Positions 47,108 through 57,190 are shown, counted from the stretch's first letter. The stretch is DNA of 64,000 nucleotides from an uncultured Aquimarina sp. (GCA_947493495.1 CANLRN010000014.1:1-64000), one strand, 5' to 3'. Notes: generated by a model from the sequence alone, not told the origin. Numbers and translations: made by a program.

Positions 47108-48669
47108 AGATGAATGACAAAAAAAATATAGATAGATTATTTCAGGAGAAGTTCAAAGATTTTGATATCACTCCTTCTGATACTGTATGGGAAAAAATCA
47201 AAGCCCATCAAGAAAAAGATCGTAAACGTTTATTTATTATCCCTTTATGGTATAGAATTGCTGGGGTAGCTGCACTTATTGCTGTTCTGTTTTCTTTAGG
47301 TACTGTTTTCTTTCAGGATAATACTACCATAAAAGAAAATAAAATAGTTACAAATGGTGAGGATAGTGAAAAAAAATCAATCCCTGCAAAAGATATTATT
47401 CCTCCTCCATCTACTCCAAAAACTAACATTGTAGAAAAACTTCCTGAAGAAACTACTAGTACTACTGATATTGTCGATGTTCATCCAAGAAAAGTTGATA
47501 AAAAACAAACTACTAAAAAGAATTCTACTCATAAAACCCAATTGACGAGTAATTCATCCACAGCAAATCAACTAGCCATACCAAATATAAAAATTCAGCA
47601 ACAGAGAAACGAAGTGACTTCTAAAACTCAATCAAAAGAAGCAATTGCTATTACTAACACATCTACTCCAAATACAAAAACTACAACTCCTAGCGCTGTA
47701 AGCACTAATAGTGTTGCTGACACGAATAGTAATCGTCTAAACAAAAATCAAAACGCTGACCTAGATCCCCATTATACATCTCCAAATACTACTCGTAAAA
47801 CAGAAATAGCCAACACCTCAACTCCTGAAAAACAACAACCAGACAAAGAAAGTAATATACCTCCTGATACCTCTAAAAAATCTATTTTTGAAGCTATCCA
47901 AGAAAAAGAAGATATCGCAATCTCTGAGATAGATACTGAACATCCTAACAAAAAATGGAGTGTTGCCCCTAATGTTGCTCCAGTATTTTATAGCTCTTTT
48001 GGGGATGGCTCATCGATTGACAATCAATTAGCAGATAATACTAAGCAAGGTCAAATAAACCTTAGTTATGGAATACAAGTCGCTTATAACATTAATAAAA
48101 AATGGAGCATACGATCTGGGGTCAATAAAGTAGATGTTGCTTATAACACAGAAGATGTAGGGTTTGGAATTTCGTCAGTTACAAATAATTTTACTGATAA
48201 CAGAAGAAATATCAATCCATCGAGAAATATTATTATTTCAGATTTTAATACGAGACCCTCCCCTGCATCAGATGTTAACAGAGGAAGTTTAATTAAATCA
48301 CTAAATCCTGGAATACTTAATCATAGTCTAGGATATATAGAAGTCCCTGTAGAATTAAAATATGCATTAACAACTACTAAACTAGGAATTCATATGATCG
48401 GTGGGGTAAGTACACTTTTTCTTGAAGAAGATACCGCCTCTGTAATAGCTGGCAGTTTTAAGAATAGTGATATTTTGAGAGATGATACTGTTAATGACCT
48501 TAGTTTTAGTGGTAATATAGGTATCGGTATCGATTATAAATTAACTGATCAGTTTCTGATTAATATGGAACCTATTTTTAAGTATCAGTTTAATGGATTT
48601 AAAAATAGTGCAGAAAATTTTAGACCTTATTACTTTGGAGTATACACTGGTGTAAGCTTTAAATTTTAA
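47104..48669 (+). CDS. Membrane-anchored protein with C-terminal outer-membrane beta-barrel-like domain
   Basis: 521 residues: a cytoplasmic ~50-residue part (RLFQEKFKDFDITPSDTVWEKIKAH), one membrane helix (WYRIAGVAALIAVLFSLG), a long Thr/Ser/Asn/Lys-rich linker (~85-270), then a barrel-like region (NLSYGIQVAYNINKKWSIRSGVN ... YYFGVYTGVSFKF). This sigma/anti-sigma-like/barrel architecture is common in Flavobacteriia next to ECF sigma genes. A role as anti-sigma factor is inferred from position and N-terminus only. Confidence 0.7.
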   Translation: MKMNDKKNIDRLFQEKFKDFDITPSDTVWEKIKAHQEKDRKRLFIIPLWYRIAGVAALIAVLFSLGTVFFQDNTTIKENKIVTNGEDSEKKSIPAKDIIPPPSTPKTNIVEKLPEETTSTTDIVDVHPRKVDKKQTTKKNSTHKTQLTSNSSTANQLAIPNIKIQQQRNEVTSKTQSKEAIAITNTSTPNTKTTTPSAVSTNSVADTNSNRLNKNQNADLDPHYTSPNTTRKTEIANTSTPEKQQPDKESNIPPDTSKKSIFEAIQEKEDIAISEIDTEHPNKKWSVAPNVAPVFYSSFGDGSSIDNQLADNTKQGQINLSYGIQVAYNINKKWSIRSGVNKVDVAYNTEDVGFGISSVTNNFTDNRRNINPSRNIIISDFNTRPSPASDVNRGSLIKSLNPGILNHSLGYIEVPVELKYALTTTKLGIHMIGGVSTLFLEEDTASVIAGSFKNSDILRDDTVNDLSFSGNIGIGIDYKLTDQFLINMEPIFKYQFNGFKNSAENFRPYYFGVYTGVSFKF

Positions 48670-48754
48670 AAAATTGAAAAGAGAATTTATTTCTAAATGT
48701 GTTTAGAAATTTTTAGTTGGTTAGGTTGAATTATTGCAATTAAGCAATGATGAC

Positions 48755-48789
48755 AAAGCTGTTTCTGGGGAGAAACAGCTTTTGTTTTT
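48755..48789 (+). terminator. Terminator of the sigma-factor operon
   Basis: AAAGCTGTTTCT / AGAAACAGCTTT 12-bp perfect stem with GGGG loop, then TTTGTTTTTG. Confidence 0.85.
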
Positions 48790-48813
48790 GTATCCATTAA
48801 CTAATAATACTTC

Positions 48814-49554
48814 TTATAATATTCCTGATTGTAATTTATTGTAGATAATAGTGCGGGTTTGCTCATTCAGTCCTTTTTTATTTTCTTGTGTCAATCCAGA
48901 AGTCGAAACTTCTCGATGGATATATGCTCTTGTCCTACCAGGGCTTCCACTAAAAAAAGTATAGGACATTCTTTTCTTATTATCCAAAAAAGTTAATGGT
49001 AGTATTGGTATCTGATGTTCAATGGCTAATCTAAAAGCACCATCTTTAAATATATCCAATACAATAGATTCATCTTCTGGAACTCCTCCCTCTGGGAAAA
49101 TACAAATGCTGGTTCCAGCTTTCAATCGATCCTGAGCACGGTTAAAAACTTCCTTTCTACTTTTTTGACTCGTACGATCTACAAGTATACAGGTGCGTTT
49201 ATAAAAAAAACCAAATATCGGAATCTTAGTCAATTCTTTTTTGCCTACAAAAACAAAGGGATTCTTTATACAATAAAGCATCAGCATAATATCTACCATA
49301 GAGGTATGATTCGCTACAAACATATAACTCTTATGGAGATCTACTGGAGCCTCTTTTTTAAGGATAGGAATAAAACCAGATCCATACAATACAATTTTGG
49401 CCCAAAATCTAGCTACCTTAAAAAACTGAGCATACCACGCTTCTCTAGATGTAAGAATCAATAATATTGGAAACAACCCAATAATAGGAACGGTCATCAT
49501 CACATAAAACCATATCCGCCAAAGAAGAATTAATATATTTCTAAATAATTGCAT
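48814..49554 (-). CDS. plsC: 1-acyl-sn-glycerol-3-phosphate acyltransferase
   Basis: 246 residues: N-terminal membrane helix, VANHTSMVDIMLM (H-x4-D catalytic motif), CIFPEGGVP (E-G motif) and PILPLTF. Acylates lysophosphatidate in phospholipid synthesis. Divergent from trpS, 76 bp between the coding starts. Confidence 0.88.
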   Translation of the reverse strand: MQLFRNILILLWRIWFYVMMTVPIIGLFPILLILTSREAWYAQFFKVARFWAKIVLYGSGFIPILKKEAPVDLHKSYMFVANHTSMVDIMLMLYCIKNPFVFVGKKELTKIPIFGFFYKRTCILVDRTSQKSRKEVFNRAQDRLKAGTSICIFPEGGVPEDESIVLDIFKDGAFRLAIEHQIPILPLTFLDNKKRMSYTFFSGSPGRTRAYIHREVSTSGLTQENKKGLNEQTRTIIYNKLQSGIL

Positions 49555-49578
49555 GAAAGGTAAAAATACATAATTGCT

Positions 49579-49609
49579 TTGAGGTATGTGAACAAAAAAA
49601 TTACCTTTG
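49579..49609 (+). promoter_or_regulatory. Bacteroidota-type promoter of trpS
   Basis: TTG, 20 nt, TACCTTTG: near-ideal -33/-7 pair. The predicted start of transcription falls a few bases before 49620, leaving a very short leader before the ATG at 49630 and ruling out the longer ORF start at 49579. Confidence 0.65.
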
Positions 49610-49629
49610 CCAAAAACAATAAAATTACT

Positions 49630-50598
49630 ATGCCTAGAATTCTAACTGGTGTACAAAGTACAGGAACTCCACATTTAGGAAACCTATTAGGAGCTATCAT
49701 TCCTGCTATTGAGATGGCCAATCAGCCAGAGAATGATTCATTTCTTTTTATTGCAGATATGCATTCCTTAACGCAGATCAAAGATGCTAAAATCTTGCGT
49801 GAGAACACCTACTCTACTGCTGCTACTTGGTTAGCTTGTGGATTAGACATAGAAGAAACAGTTTTTTATCGGCAGAGCGATATTCCGCAAGTAACGGAGT
49901 TATCATGGTATCTTAATTGTTTTTTCCCGTACAAAAGATTACTATTAGCACATTCATTTAAGGATAAAGCAGATCGATTAGAAGATATTAATGCTGGGTT
50001 ATTTACGTACCCGATGCTCATGGCCGCAGATATTTTATTATATGATGCAGAAATTGTACCTGTCGGAAAAGATCAGGAACAACATATAGAGTTTACCAGA
50101 GATGTAGCAGACAGAATACATAACAAGGTAGGAGAAGTTTTTGTATTACCAAAAGCTCAGTTCCATACACAAACAATGCACGTACCTGGAACCGATGGTG
50201 GCAAAATGAGTAAATCCAAAGATAATACGATCAATCTATTCTTGCCCGATAAAAAACTACGCAAAACCATCATGGGTATCCAAACGGATAGTACACCGAT
50301 AGAAGCTCCTAAAAACCCTGATACCTGTAATGTATATGCGTTATACCAACTAGTAGCAACAAAAGAACAACTCTCCGAAATGCGGGATAATTATCTAGGA
50401 GGTAATTATGGCTATGGCCACGCCAAGCAAGCTTTATATGAAGTATTGATTGATAAATTTTCTACGCAAAGAGAGCGGTATAATTACTACATCAATAATT
50501 TGCCTGAAATAGATAAGGCATTAGCTATTGGTGCAAAAAAAGCTTCTGATGTAGCTAATCAGGTACTTGCCAGAGTTAGAGAGAAAATAGGGTATTAG
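49630..50598 (+). CDS. trpS: Tryptophanyl-tRNA synthetase
   Basis: 322 residues from MPRILTGVQSTGTPHLGNLLG (HIGH-type motif as HLGN), with DQEQHIEFTRDVADR and GGKMSKSKDN (KMSKS). The 17-residue longer reading of the track includes the promoter and is rejected. Charges tRNA-Trp. Confidence 0.95.
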   Translation: MPRILTGVQSTGTPHLGNLLGAIIPAIEMANQPENDSFLFIADMHSLTQIKDAKILRENTYSTAATWLACGLDIEETVFYRQSDIPQVTELSWYLNCFFPYKRLLLAHSFKDKADRLEDINAGLFTYPMLMAADILLYDAEIVPVGKDQEQHIEFTRDVADRIHNKVGEVFVLPKAQFHTQTMHVPGTDGGKMSKSKDNTINLFLPDKKLRKTIMGIQTDSTPIEAPKNPDTCNVYALYQLVATKEQLSEMRDNYLGGNYGYGHAKQALYEVLIDKFSTQRERYNYYINNLPEIDKALAIGAKKASDVANQVLARVREKIGY

Positions 50599-50767
50599 TT
50601 CAGTAATTATAGTTTAATTTTTAAGTCAGAACTGTTGTAAAACTTTAACATCAGAAAAACAGAAGCTCCAACTATAAGAAGTTGTAATTTTAATCTTAAC
50701 GTATTTTTAACTTTAATATATATATACTATCTCTTAAAAAATCGACTTTTAGTACAAATTACAATTT

Positions 50768-51979
50768 ATGAGCCTTTCTAAAATTACATTCTCCAATGCA
50801 CAAGGTCAAACGCTATCTGGGCGCTTAGAGTTACCAGCAGATCAACATCCACATAATTTTGCCCTGTTTGCACATTGTTTTACGTGCACCAAAAATTTAA
50901 GCGCTGTTCGTAATATCAGTCGTGCACTGACTTCTCAAGGATTTGGAGTATTGCGATTCGATTTTACAGGTCTGGGAGAAAGTGAGGGTGATTTTGAAGA
51001 TACTAATTTCTCAGGGAATGTAGAAGACTTAATTGCAGCTGCAAACTACCTGTCTCAGCACTATAAAGCACCATCCTTACTTGTTGGACATTCATTAGGA
51101 GGTGCAGCAGCTATCTTTGCTGCTTCGCAGATAGATACGATAAAAGCTGTTGCTACAGTGGGTGCTCCTTCTAATCCTATTCATGTACAACATCTACTCA
51201 AAAGCAGTATAAACGAAATCGAAACTACTGGGCAGGCAATCGTTCATCTAAGTGGTAGAGATTTTACGATTAAAAAACAGTTTATCGACGATTTAGAAAC
51301 TAAATCTCTTCCTGACACGGTTAAACATCTAGGGAAAGCGATATTGGTACTCCATTCTCCACAGGATACTACTGTTGGAATAAAGAACGCAGAAGAAATA
51401 TACCGAGCTGCTAGACACCCCAAAAGTTTTGTTTCCTTAGATGGAGCTGATCATTTGCTGATGAATAAAGAAGACTCTTTATATACTGGAAATGTTATTG
51501 CTAGATGGTCATCTAGGTATGTGGATATCCCTACAGAACAACATCTTAAAAGTCAACATCAAGTGGTTGCTAGTTTAGGAAATAATCCAGGATTTACTAC
51601 ATCTATGAAAGTAGGTAATCATTATATGCTGGCTGATGAGCCAGAGAGTGTTGGTGGACACGATTTCGGCCCATCGCCTTATGAATATGTATCCGCTGGA
51701 TTATCTGCCTGCACCGCGATGACTATAAAAATGTATGTAGCCAGAAAAGGATGGGATCTACATGGTGTAGAAGTACATACCAACTATAGTAAATCACATA
51801 TTCATGATTGTGAAAACTGCGAAGATCAAAATGCAAAAATTGATACGTTCGAAAGAGCTATAAAAATAGAAGGGAATCTAGATGAAAAACAGATCGCTAG
51901 AATCTTACAAATAGCTGATAAATGCCCTGTTCATAAGACATTACATTCTGACACACAGATTATCACTAAATTAGTGTAA
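50768..51979 (+). CDS. Alpha/beta hydrolase fused to OsmC domain
   Basis: 403 residues: residues ~1-255 an alpha/beta hydrolase (FAHCFTCTKNLSAVR, LLVGHSLGGAAAIF nucleophile, LHSPQDTTV, GADHLL), residues ~265-403 an OsmC/Ohr-like domain with its two redox Cys (AGLSACTAMTIKMY and CPVHKTL). The fusion is a known type in Bacteroidota and proteobacteria; esterase plus peroxide-reducing activity is suggested by the parts. Single gene. Confidence 0.9.
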   Translation: MSLSKITFSNAQGQTLSGRLELPADQHPHNFALFAHCFTCTKNLSAVRNISRALTSQGFGVLRFDFTGLGESEGDFEDTNFSGNVEDLIAAANYLSQHYKAPSLLVGHSLGGAAAIFAASQIDTIKAVATVGAPSNPIHVQHLLKSSINEIETTGQAIVHLSGRDFTIKKQFIDDLETKSLPDTVKHLGKAILVLHSPQDTTVGIKNAEEIYRAARHPKSFVSLDGADHLLMNKEDSLYTGNVIARWSSRYVDIPTEQHLKSQHQVVASLGNNPGFTTSMKVGNHYMLADEPESVGGHDFGPSPYEYVSAGLSACTAMTIKMYVARKGWDLHGVEVHTNYSKSHIHDCENCEDQNAKIDTFERAIKIEGNLDEKQIARILQIADKCPVHKTLHSDTQIITKLV

Positions 51980-52002
51980 ATATACTGTTCTATTTAGGAG
52001 AT

Positions 52003-52398
52003 TTATGTAATCAGAACCCCTCGCTGCTCTAATATGGGTATATCCTGAAAAGCGTTTTCATTAATGGTGTTTTTTCTAAAAATATATTTCTTATCATAGA
52101 GCGTATTCTCGATAAAGAAAGTAACTGCGAATTCATTATTCATGCCAAACAATTCTTCTTGTAGCATTTCTATTTTAGCAGAAGACTTGGCTTTTACTGT
52201 ACCAATCCCATGGCGTAATAAAGATGTTTTACGTTCTTTATCATATCCCTTGGTCACTACCAATACCATCTCGATAGGAACATCCTGATCATTGATAATA
52301 TATGAATTCCAGTCATGAGAGGTGAATTCTTTATTCCATTCTTTTACCACAGCGATATACACATTCTTAACTGTGGGTATTTCGATATCTTTTTTCAA
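52003..52398 (-). CDS. Conserved protein next to pheS, function unknown
   Basis: 131 residues, no signal or membrane helix. Contains VKNVYIAVVKEWNKEFTSHDWNSYIIND and RKTSLLRHGIGTVKAKSSAKIE; no catalytic motif evident. It follows pheS by 18 bp on the same strand. Such neighbours are sometimes labelled after pheS in databases, but the protein bears no resemblance to a synthetase. Confidence 0.65.
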   Translation of the reverse strand: MKKDIEIPTVKNVYIAVVKEWNKEFTSHDWNSYIINDQDVPIEMVLVVTKGYDKERKTSLLRHGIGTVKAKSSAKIEMLQEELFGMNNEFAVTFFIENTLYDKKYIFRKNTINENAFQDIPILEQRGVLIT

Positions 52399-52416
52399 TT
52401 TTTTGTATATGGGTGC

Positions 52417-53436
52417 TTATAGAGATGACTTAAACTGTTCTAAAAAACGAACATCATTTTCGCTGAGCATCCGAATATCAGAAATTCCATATAGTAATAG
52501 AGCGATACGATCAATCCCCATCCCAAAAGCAAATCCACTATATTCCTCTGGATCTATATTACAATTTTTAAGCACATTAGGGTCTACCATCCCACAGCCC
52601 ATAATTTCTAGCCAGCCTGTTCCTTTGGTCATTTTATAATCCGTTTCTGTTTCTAAACCCCAATATACATCTACCTCAGCACTAGGCTCTGTGAATGGAA
52701 AATAAGATGGGCGTAATCTAATCTTAGATTTTCCAAACATCTCTGTTGTAAAATATTGTAATGTTTGTTTCAGATCAGCAAAGGATACATCTTTATCAAT
52801 ATACAGCCCTTCTACCTGATGAAAAAAGCAGTGCGATCTGGCTGAGATGGCCTCATTACGATATACTCGCCCTGGTGAGATGGTACGAATTGGTGGTTGG
52901 TTATTCTCCATATAGCGAACTTGTACCGATGAGGTGTGGGTACGTAATAGAATATCTGGATCTGTCTGAATAAAAAAGGTGTCTTGCATATCACGAGCTG
53001 GATGATATTCTGGCAAATTCAGTGCTGTAAAGTTATGCCAGTCATCCTCTATCTCTGGACCTTCACTTACATTAAATCCAATATGAGAAAAAATATCAAT
53101 GATCTGATTTTTAACTAAGGATATCGGATGACGAGACCCTATAGTAATTGGTTCTGAAGGGCGTGTCATATCTCCAAGCACTCCTTTGTTTTCTTCTTTG
53201 GATTCTAATTCATCTTTTAATGCACGAACTTTTTCCTCTGCGGCATTTTTTAAGGTATTTACTGTCTGACCAAATTCTTTCTTTTGTTCTGCAGCTACAT
53301 TTTTAAACTCTGCAAAGAAATCGTTAATCAAGCCTTTTTTACCAGAAAATTTAATTCTAAAAGCTTCTACTTCTTCTTTTGTCTTAGCCTTAAATTCTTC
53401 TACTTCGGCAATATATTCTTTAATCTTATCGATCAT
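52417..53436 (-). CDS. pheS: Phenylalanyl-tRNA synthetase alpha subunit
   Basis: 339 residues from MIDKIKEYIAEVEEFKA, the standard coiled-coil start; the 15-residue longer reading is rejected. Contains GSRHPISLVKNQIIDIFSHIGFNVSEGPEIEDDWHNF (motif 1 region), HTSSVQVRYM, RVYRNEAISARSHCFFHQVEGL (motif 2) and GFAFGMGIDRIALL (motif 3). pheT is not adjacent. Confidence 0.95.
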   Translation of the reverse strand: MIDKIKEYIAEVEEFKAKTKEEVEAFRIKFSGKKGLINDFFAEFKNVAAEQKKEFGQTVNTLKNAAEEKVRALKDELESKEENKGVLGDMTRPSEPITIGSRHPISLVKNQIIDIFSHIGFNVSEGPEIEDDWHNFTALNLPEYHPARDMQDTFFIQTDPDILLRTHTSSVQVRYMENNQPPIRTISPGRVYRNEAISARSHCFFHQVEGLYIDKDVSFADLKQTLQYFTTEMFGKSKIRLRPSYFPFTEPSAEVDVYWGLETETDYKMTKGTGWLEIMGCGMVDPNVLKNCNIDPEEYSGFAFGMGIDRIALLLYGISDIRMLSENDVRFLEQFKSSL

Positions 53437-53625
53437 GATCTTATTCTTGATAAGGAACAAATTTACTAGATAATTCAACAAAAAGCATTAAAAAAATGAT
53501 AGAAATAGCACTTTTATAACTTTTGTCTTTATGAAATGATTTACATTTATAATTTTATATTTTCTTCTAGTACATATAATATGATGTTGTAGCCAATAGT
53601 TGAACAAAAAACTTATCGATTTAAT

Positions 53626-54069
53626 ATGGAAAAATCTAAGCTAAAATTTATACCTGCTCAACAAAATGACATTAAATACCTTCTCGATTTAAGAATAAAC
53701 ACAATGAATGAACATCTAATTAACTCTGAAATGGATATAGATGTCAAAAACCATATAAAACGAATTAAATATAAATGGGATGATTTAAAAATAATCTTAT
53801 TAAACAACAATAGGATAGGAATGCTCAAAGTATTTGAAGATGACTTAAACATCGAAATAATTCAAATTCAAATTGATCCTAAATATCAAAATTTTGGTAC
53901 TGGGGAACAGATAATCAGATTGAAAATAAAGGAGGTTATCAAAAAAAGAAAATCACTAATTGTAAGCGTTTTAAAACAAAATAAAGCTAAAAAACTATAT
54001 GACAAATTAGGATTCAAAGTAATAGAAGAAAATGATTCGTCTTACTTAATGAAATATCAATATAGTTAA
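53626..54069 (+). CDS. GNAT-family N-acetyltransferase
   Basis: 147 residues: KLKFIPAQQNDIKYLLDLR opening, IEIIQIQIDPKYQNFGTGEQIIRLKIKEV (acetyl-CoA pyrophosphate loop), and NKAKKLYDKLGFKVIEENDSSYLMKY. Substrate unknown. Isolated gene; richer in A/T than its neighbours. The 178-bp gap after it contains a GC-rich blip (TGCGGGGTCCGCGTCA at ~54149). Confidence 0.82.
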   Translation: MEKSKLKFIPAQQNDIKYLLDLRINTMNEHLINSEMDIDVKNHIKRIKYKWDDLKIILLNNNRIGMLKVFEDDLNIEIIQIQIDPKYQNFGTGEQIIRLKIKEVIKKRKSLIVSVLKQNKAKKLYDKLGFKVIEENDSSYLMKYQYS

Positions 54070-54247
54070 ATTAATACTCTTCTATTCTAGAAAACGAACT
54101 GCAAACACTATGCTTTCAGAGTATTTTGAGCTAAGGGAATTGGGTATTTGCGGGGTCCGCGTCACAAATTTTATTAGTTTACTACTACATTTAAAAAACT
54201 AAAAAGTGAGCGCCTTGTGCTCTACCTAACTTTCTATTTATTTAGTG

Positions 54248-54604
54248 CTATACAATGTATTCACTTTTTAGAAAATAACTGACTATTGCTTCTTTCATTA
54301 GGACAGATTGTTCTCCAGCTTTGAGATTAGGTAATTGTTCTTTTATGGTATAATGCGGCCAGCCTTGCTCATCGAAATAATCAAATTCGTAATACCCATA
54401 AGGTTCTAATAGTCTACAAATGGCAATATGCATCAAATCTAATTTTTCATCTTTTTTAAATTTTTGATGAGGCTTTCCTAATTCTTGTATCCCAATTAAG
54501 TAGATAATCGCATCCAGATCTAATGTTTCGCCATCTGCAAACTGATTTGATAGTTTCTCTACCAATCCTTCCCATCGCTCTTTTAGTTTTTCATCTCTTG
54601 CCAT
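54248..54604 (-). CDS. Conserved small protein of unknown function
   Basis: 118 residues from MARDEKLKERWEGLVEKLS (the ORF track start adds nine residues without reason). Segments LDLDAIIYLIGIQELGKPHQKFKKDEKLDLMHIAIC and GYYEFDYFDEQGWPHY look conserved and globular. Seen by pattern as a typical Bacteroidota core hypothetical beside cvpA; divergent from it. Confidence 0.7.
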   Translation of the reverse strand: MARDEKLKERWEGLVEKLSNQFADGETLDLDAIIYLIGIQELGKPHQKFKKDEKLDLMHIAICRLLEPYGYYEFDYFDEQGWPHYTIKEQLPNLKAGEQSVLMKEAIVSYFLKSEYIV

Positions 54605-54687
54605 AGTATTCTGTAAAGTGCAAAAATACAAATTGACGTTGTACTTTCATTTAAAATAGTATCTTAGTATTTCTAAAAGCATTTCCA

Positions 54688-55200
54688 ATGAATTATATAG
54701 ATATCATTTTAGCCATCTTATTGCTTTGGGGTTTAATACACGGGCTTAGAAAAGGATTATTTGCTTCTATAGCTTCAATGGTAGCCCTTATTGCTGGTAT
54801 CTATATTGCTGTTCATTTTTCTCATATTATGGGAGATTTTATTGGAAAATATGTAGACTGGGGTGAGGGAGCCATGCGATTGACGGCTTTTGCCATTACA
54901 TTTATCGTCGTGATTATTCTAGTTTCCTTAGCAGGAAAGTTATTAACCAAAATTGCTGATTTTGCTTCTTTAGGAATTCTAAATAAGCTTTTGGGTGCTG
55001 CTTTTGGGGTGTTAAAATTTGCTTTTATCGCTAGTGTCGTGATTATGCTTTTAGATGCTGGAAATAGAACGCTAAATATCATTAAACAAGAAACATTAGA
55101 TGCTTCATTATTATATGCTCCAGTACAAAAATTAGCGCCAATGGTATTGCCCAAAATACTAAAGGATAACACCTCAGAAAAAGAAAATCAAAAAGCTTAA
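54688..55200 (+). CDS. CvpA-family membrane protein
   Basis: 170 residues with four membrane helices (YIDIILAILLLWGLIHGLRKGLFASIASMVALIAGIYIA at the start) and the G-x-x-K/R-G loop of CvpA. Role in colicin V production in E. coli; otherwise membrane or envelope function unclear. Preceded by a TTG ... TATCTTAG promoter-like pair at ~54636-54665. Confidence 0.83.
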   Translation: MNYIDIILAILLLWGLIHGLRKGLFASIASMVALIAGIYIAVHFSHIMGDFIGKYVDWGEGAMRLTAFAITFIVVIILVSLAGKLLTKIADFASLGILNKLLGAAFGVLKFAFIASVVIMLLDAGNRTLNIIKQETLDASLLYAPVQKLAPMVLPKILKDNTSEKENQKA

Positions 55201-55240
55201 GCTCTCTAGTTATTAAGTGTTATGTAATCCCTACATATCT

Positions 55241-57103
55241 TTAGGCTGTATTCTTTACAGTATGCATAATATACTCTAAACAAGATTCAAAGTCCTTAAA
55301 AATAGAAGCATCAGATACCAAATCAGGAATAATATCTATATTTTCCATCATATACCTAGGTTGTTTTGGTAATCCAACAAATAATACCTTGATCCCTTTT
55401 TCTTGAAGTCCTAAAATAATTTCTTCCATCGTATATAACCCTGATTGATCCATATACTGCATTTTATCTAATCGAACAATCACCACTTTAGAGGTATCTG
55501 GTATTTGCGCAGCCAAATTCTGAAAATCACTAGTAGATCCAAAAAACAAAGGTCCTTTGACATGTTTTATGAACACTTCTTCTTTTAATTGTTCTGGAAA
55601 ATCTTTTTCATCACTCCAAGCTTCTTCTTTGAGTGATTTTACATCAGAGCGCTCTGCAGTAAGGTCTCCAATTTTTTTCATAAACATAAGGCAAGCGATG
55701 ACTAATCCAATCCCTACGGCATACACTAAGTTCCAAAATGTAGAAAGTAGTAATACCACAACCATTATCAACACCTCAGAACTCAGTTTTATAGGACCTA
55801 ATTTAATATCCTTAGGCATACTTGGTATCGCTTTTAATCCTTTATAGTCCATGACCCCAATACCAACAGTAATCAATATCCCTGCAAGAACAGCTGCTGG
55901 TATATTAGAGGCTACTGGGGCTAATCCTAGCATAACAATTAATAAAACTAATCCTGCAATCATCCCCGATAATTTAGTGGTCCCTCCTGCATTAATATTT
56001 ACTACAGTTCTAATGGTCGCTCCAGCACCTGGTATACCACCAAATAATGCTGCTATACTATTACCAATTCCTTGACCTACTAATTCTTTATTTGGTTTGT
56101 GTCTCGTTTTGGTCATATTATCGGCAATGACACTGGTCAATAAAGAATCAATAGCACCTAATAATGCTAATGTTAGGGCCGTGAATATATAAGGAGTTAT
56201 ATTACTTAGACTAAAACCCGTAAATATTTCCCATCTGGGTATTGGCAAACCACTAGGAATTTCTTCTATACGACGGTAATCTAATCCAAAACCATAGGCA
56301 ATTCCAGACATAACCACTAACGCGACCAATGTACTGGGAACTACTTTGGTAATTCGTTTAAATCCATAAATTATAAAAATAGTGCCTAACGCCAGTAACA
56401 GTTCTAGCCAATTAATATTTTTTAGTGCTCTGGGCAATATCTTAATAGCACCAAAAGCACCTGATGCTTCTTTTCCTGCAAGTGTTTGGGACTCTTTTAG
56501 GATATCTGCTTCGGAAATAGTGTTGGCTTTGGAGATCGTTTCTTTAAAATCTTCTAATACTAATATTCCTTTTCCTGCTTCGTCTTTGAGAATATTTTTC
56601 AGGATTACCTCTTCTGCTTTAGGTTTAAATTTTGAAACAAAATCCTGATCTTCTTTGGGGTAATATCCTACCGAAGGCAATATCTGAGTAAGTAATATAA
56701 TCACACCAATGGCTGTCATAAATCCAGAAATTACCGGATAAGGAATGTATTTTATATATTTTCCAAGACCTATCGCTCCTAATAGTACCTGTATCAATCC
56801 ACATAGAAGAAAAATAATCAAAATAGCAGGTAGTGCTTTTTCTACGCTCCCATCATTGGCAGCAATAATCCCTGCTATCACGACCATGCTTACTGCAGTC
56901 ATGGGCGCAGTAGGGCCTGAAATCTGTGTATTAGTTCCTCCAAAAAGTGCTGCAAAAAAACTTATAAAAATGGCTCCGTATAATCCTGCAGTTGGTCCTA
57001 ATCCAGAAGACACTCCAAAAGCTAGTGCTAATGGCAATGCAACAATTCCTGAGGTTAACCCACCAAAAGCATCTCCTTTTAAATTACTAAAAAATCCTTT
57101 CAT
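55241..57103 (-). CDS. SulP-family anion transporter with STAS domain
   Basis: About 620 residues; MKGFFSNLKGDAFGGLTSGI at 57103 is the likely start (57127 also in frame). Sulfate_transp core (LPLALAFGVSSGLGPTAGLYGA, FFAALFGGTNTQISGPTAPM) with an unusual ~60-residue insert rich in Lys/Glu (around ILKNILKDEAGKGILVL) between early helices, then STAS (VIVRLDKMQYMDQSGLYTMEEI). With the carbonic anhydrase gene upstream, bicarbonate or sulfate are likely substrates. Confidence 0.87.
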   Translation of the reverse strand: MKGFFSNLKGDAFGGLTSGIVALPLALAFGVSSGLGPTAGLYGAIFISFFAALFGGTNTQISGPTAPMTAVSMVVIAGIIAANDGSVEKALPAILIIFLLCGLIQVLLGAIGLGKYIKYIPYPVISGFMTAIGVIILLTQILPSVGYYPKEDQDFVSKFKPKAEEVILKNILKDEAGKGILVLEDFKETISKANTISEADILKESQTLAGKEASGAFGAIKILPRALKNINWLELLLALGTIFIIYGFKRITKVVPSTLVALVVMSGIAYGFGLDYRRIEEIPSGLPIPRWEIFTGFSLSNITPYIFTALTLALLGAIDSLLTSVIADNMTKTRHKPNKELVGQGIGNSIAALFGGIPGAGATIRTVVNINAGGTTKLSGMIAGLVLLIVMLGLAPVASNIPAAVLAGILITVGIGVMDYKGLKAIPSMPKDIKLGPIKLSSEVLIMVVVLLLSTFWNLVYAVGIGLVIACLMFMKKIGDLTAERSDVKSLKEEAWSDEKDFPEQLKEEVFIKHVKGPLFFGSTSDFQNLAAQIPDTSKVVIVRLDKMQYMDQSGLYTMEEIILGLQEKGIKVLFVGLPKQPRYMMENIDIIPDLVSDASIFKDFESCLEYIMHTVKNTA

Positions 57104-57160
57104 TAGTTTAATGATTTTATTTGACAATAATAATAAATCCTTTTGGATTTACAATCAAAA

Positions 57161-57190
57161 AAACCCAAGTCAAAAAAATGACTTGGGTTT
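57161..57190 (-). terminator. Terminator after carbonic anhydrase gene
   Basis: Minus strand AAACCCAAGTCA / TGACTTGGGTTT followed by TTTT. It parts the SulP-carbonic anhydrase unit from the second SulP gene downstream. Confidence 0.85.

Noticed and set aside
54149-54164. GC-rich TGCGGGGTCCGCGTCA considered as a tRNA arm
   Set aside because: No acceptor, anticodon or T-loop (TTCGA) sequences surround it. No tRNA was found anywhere in the window.
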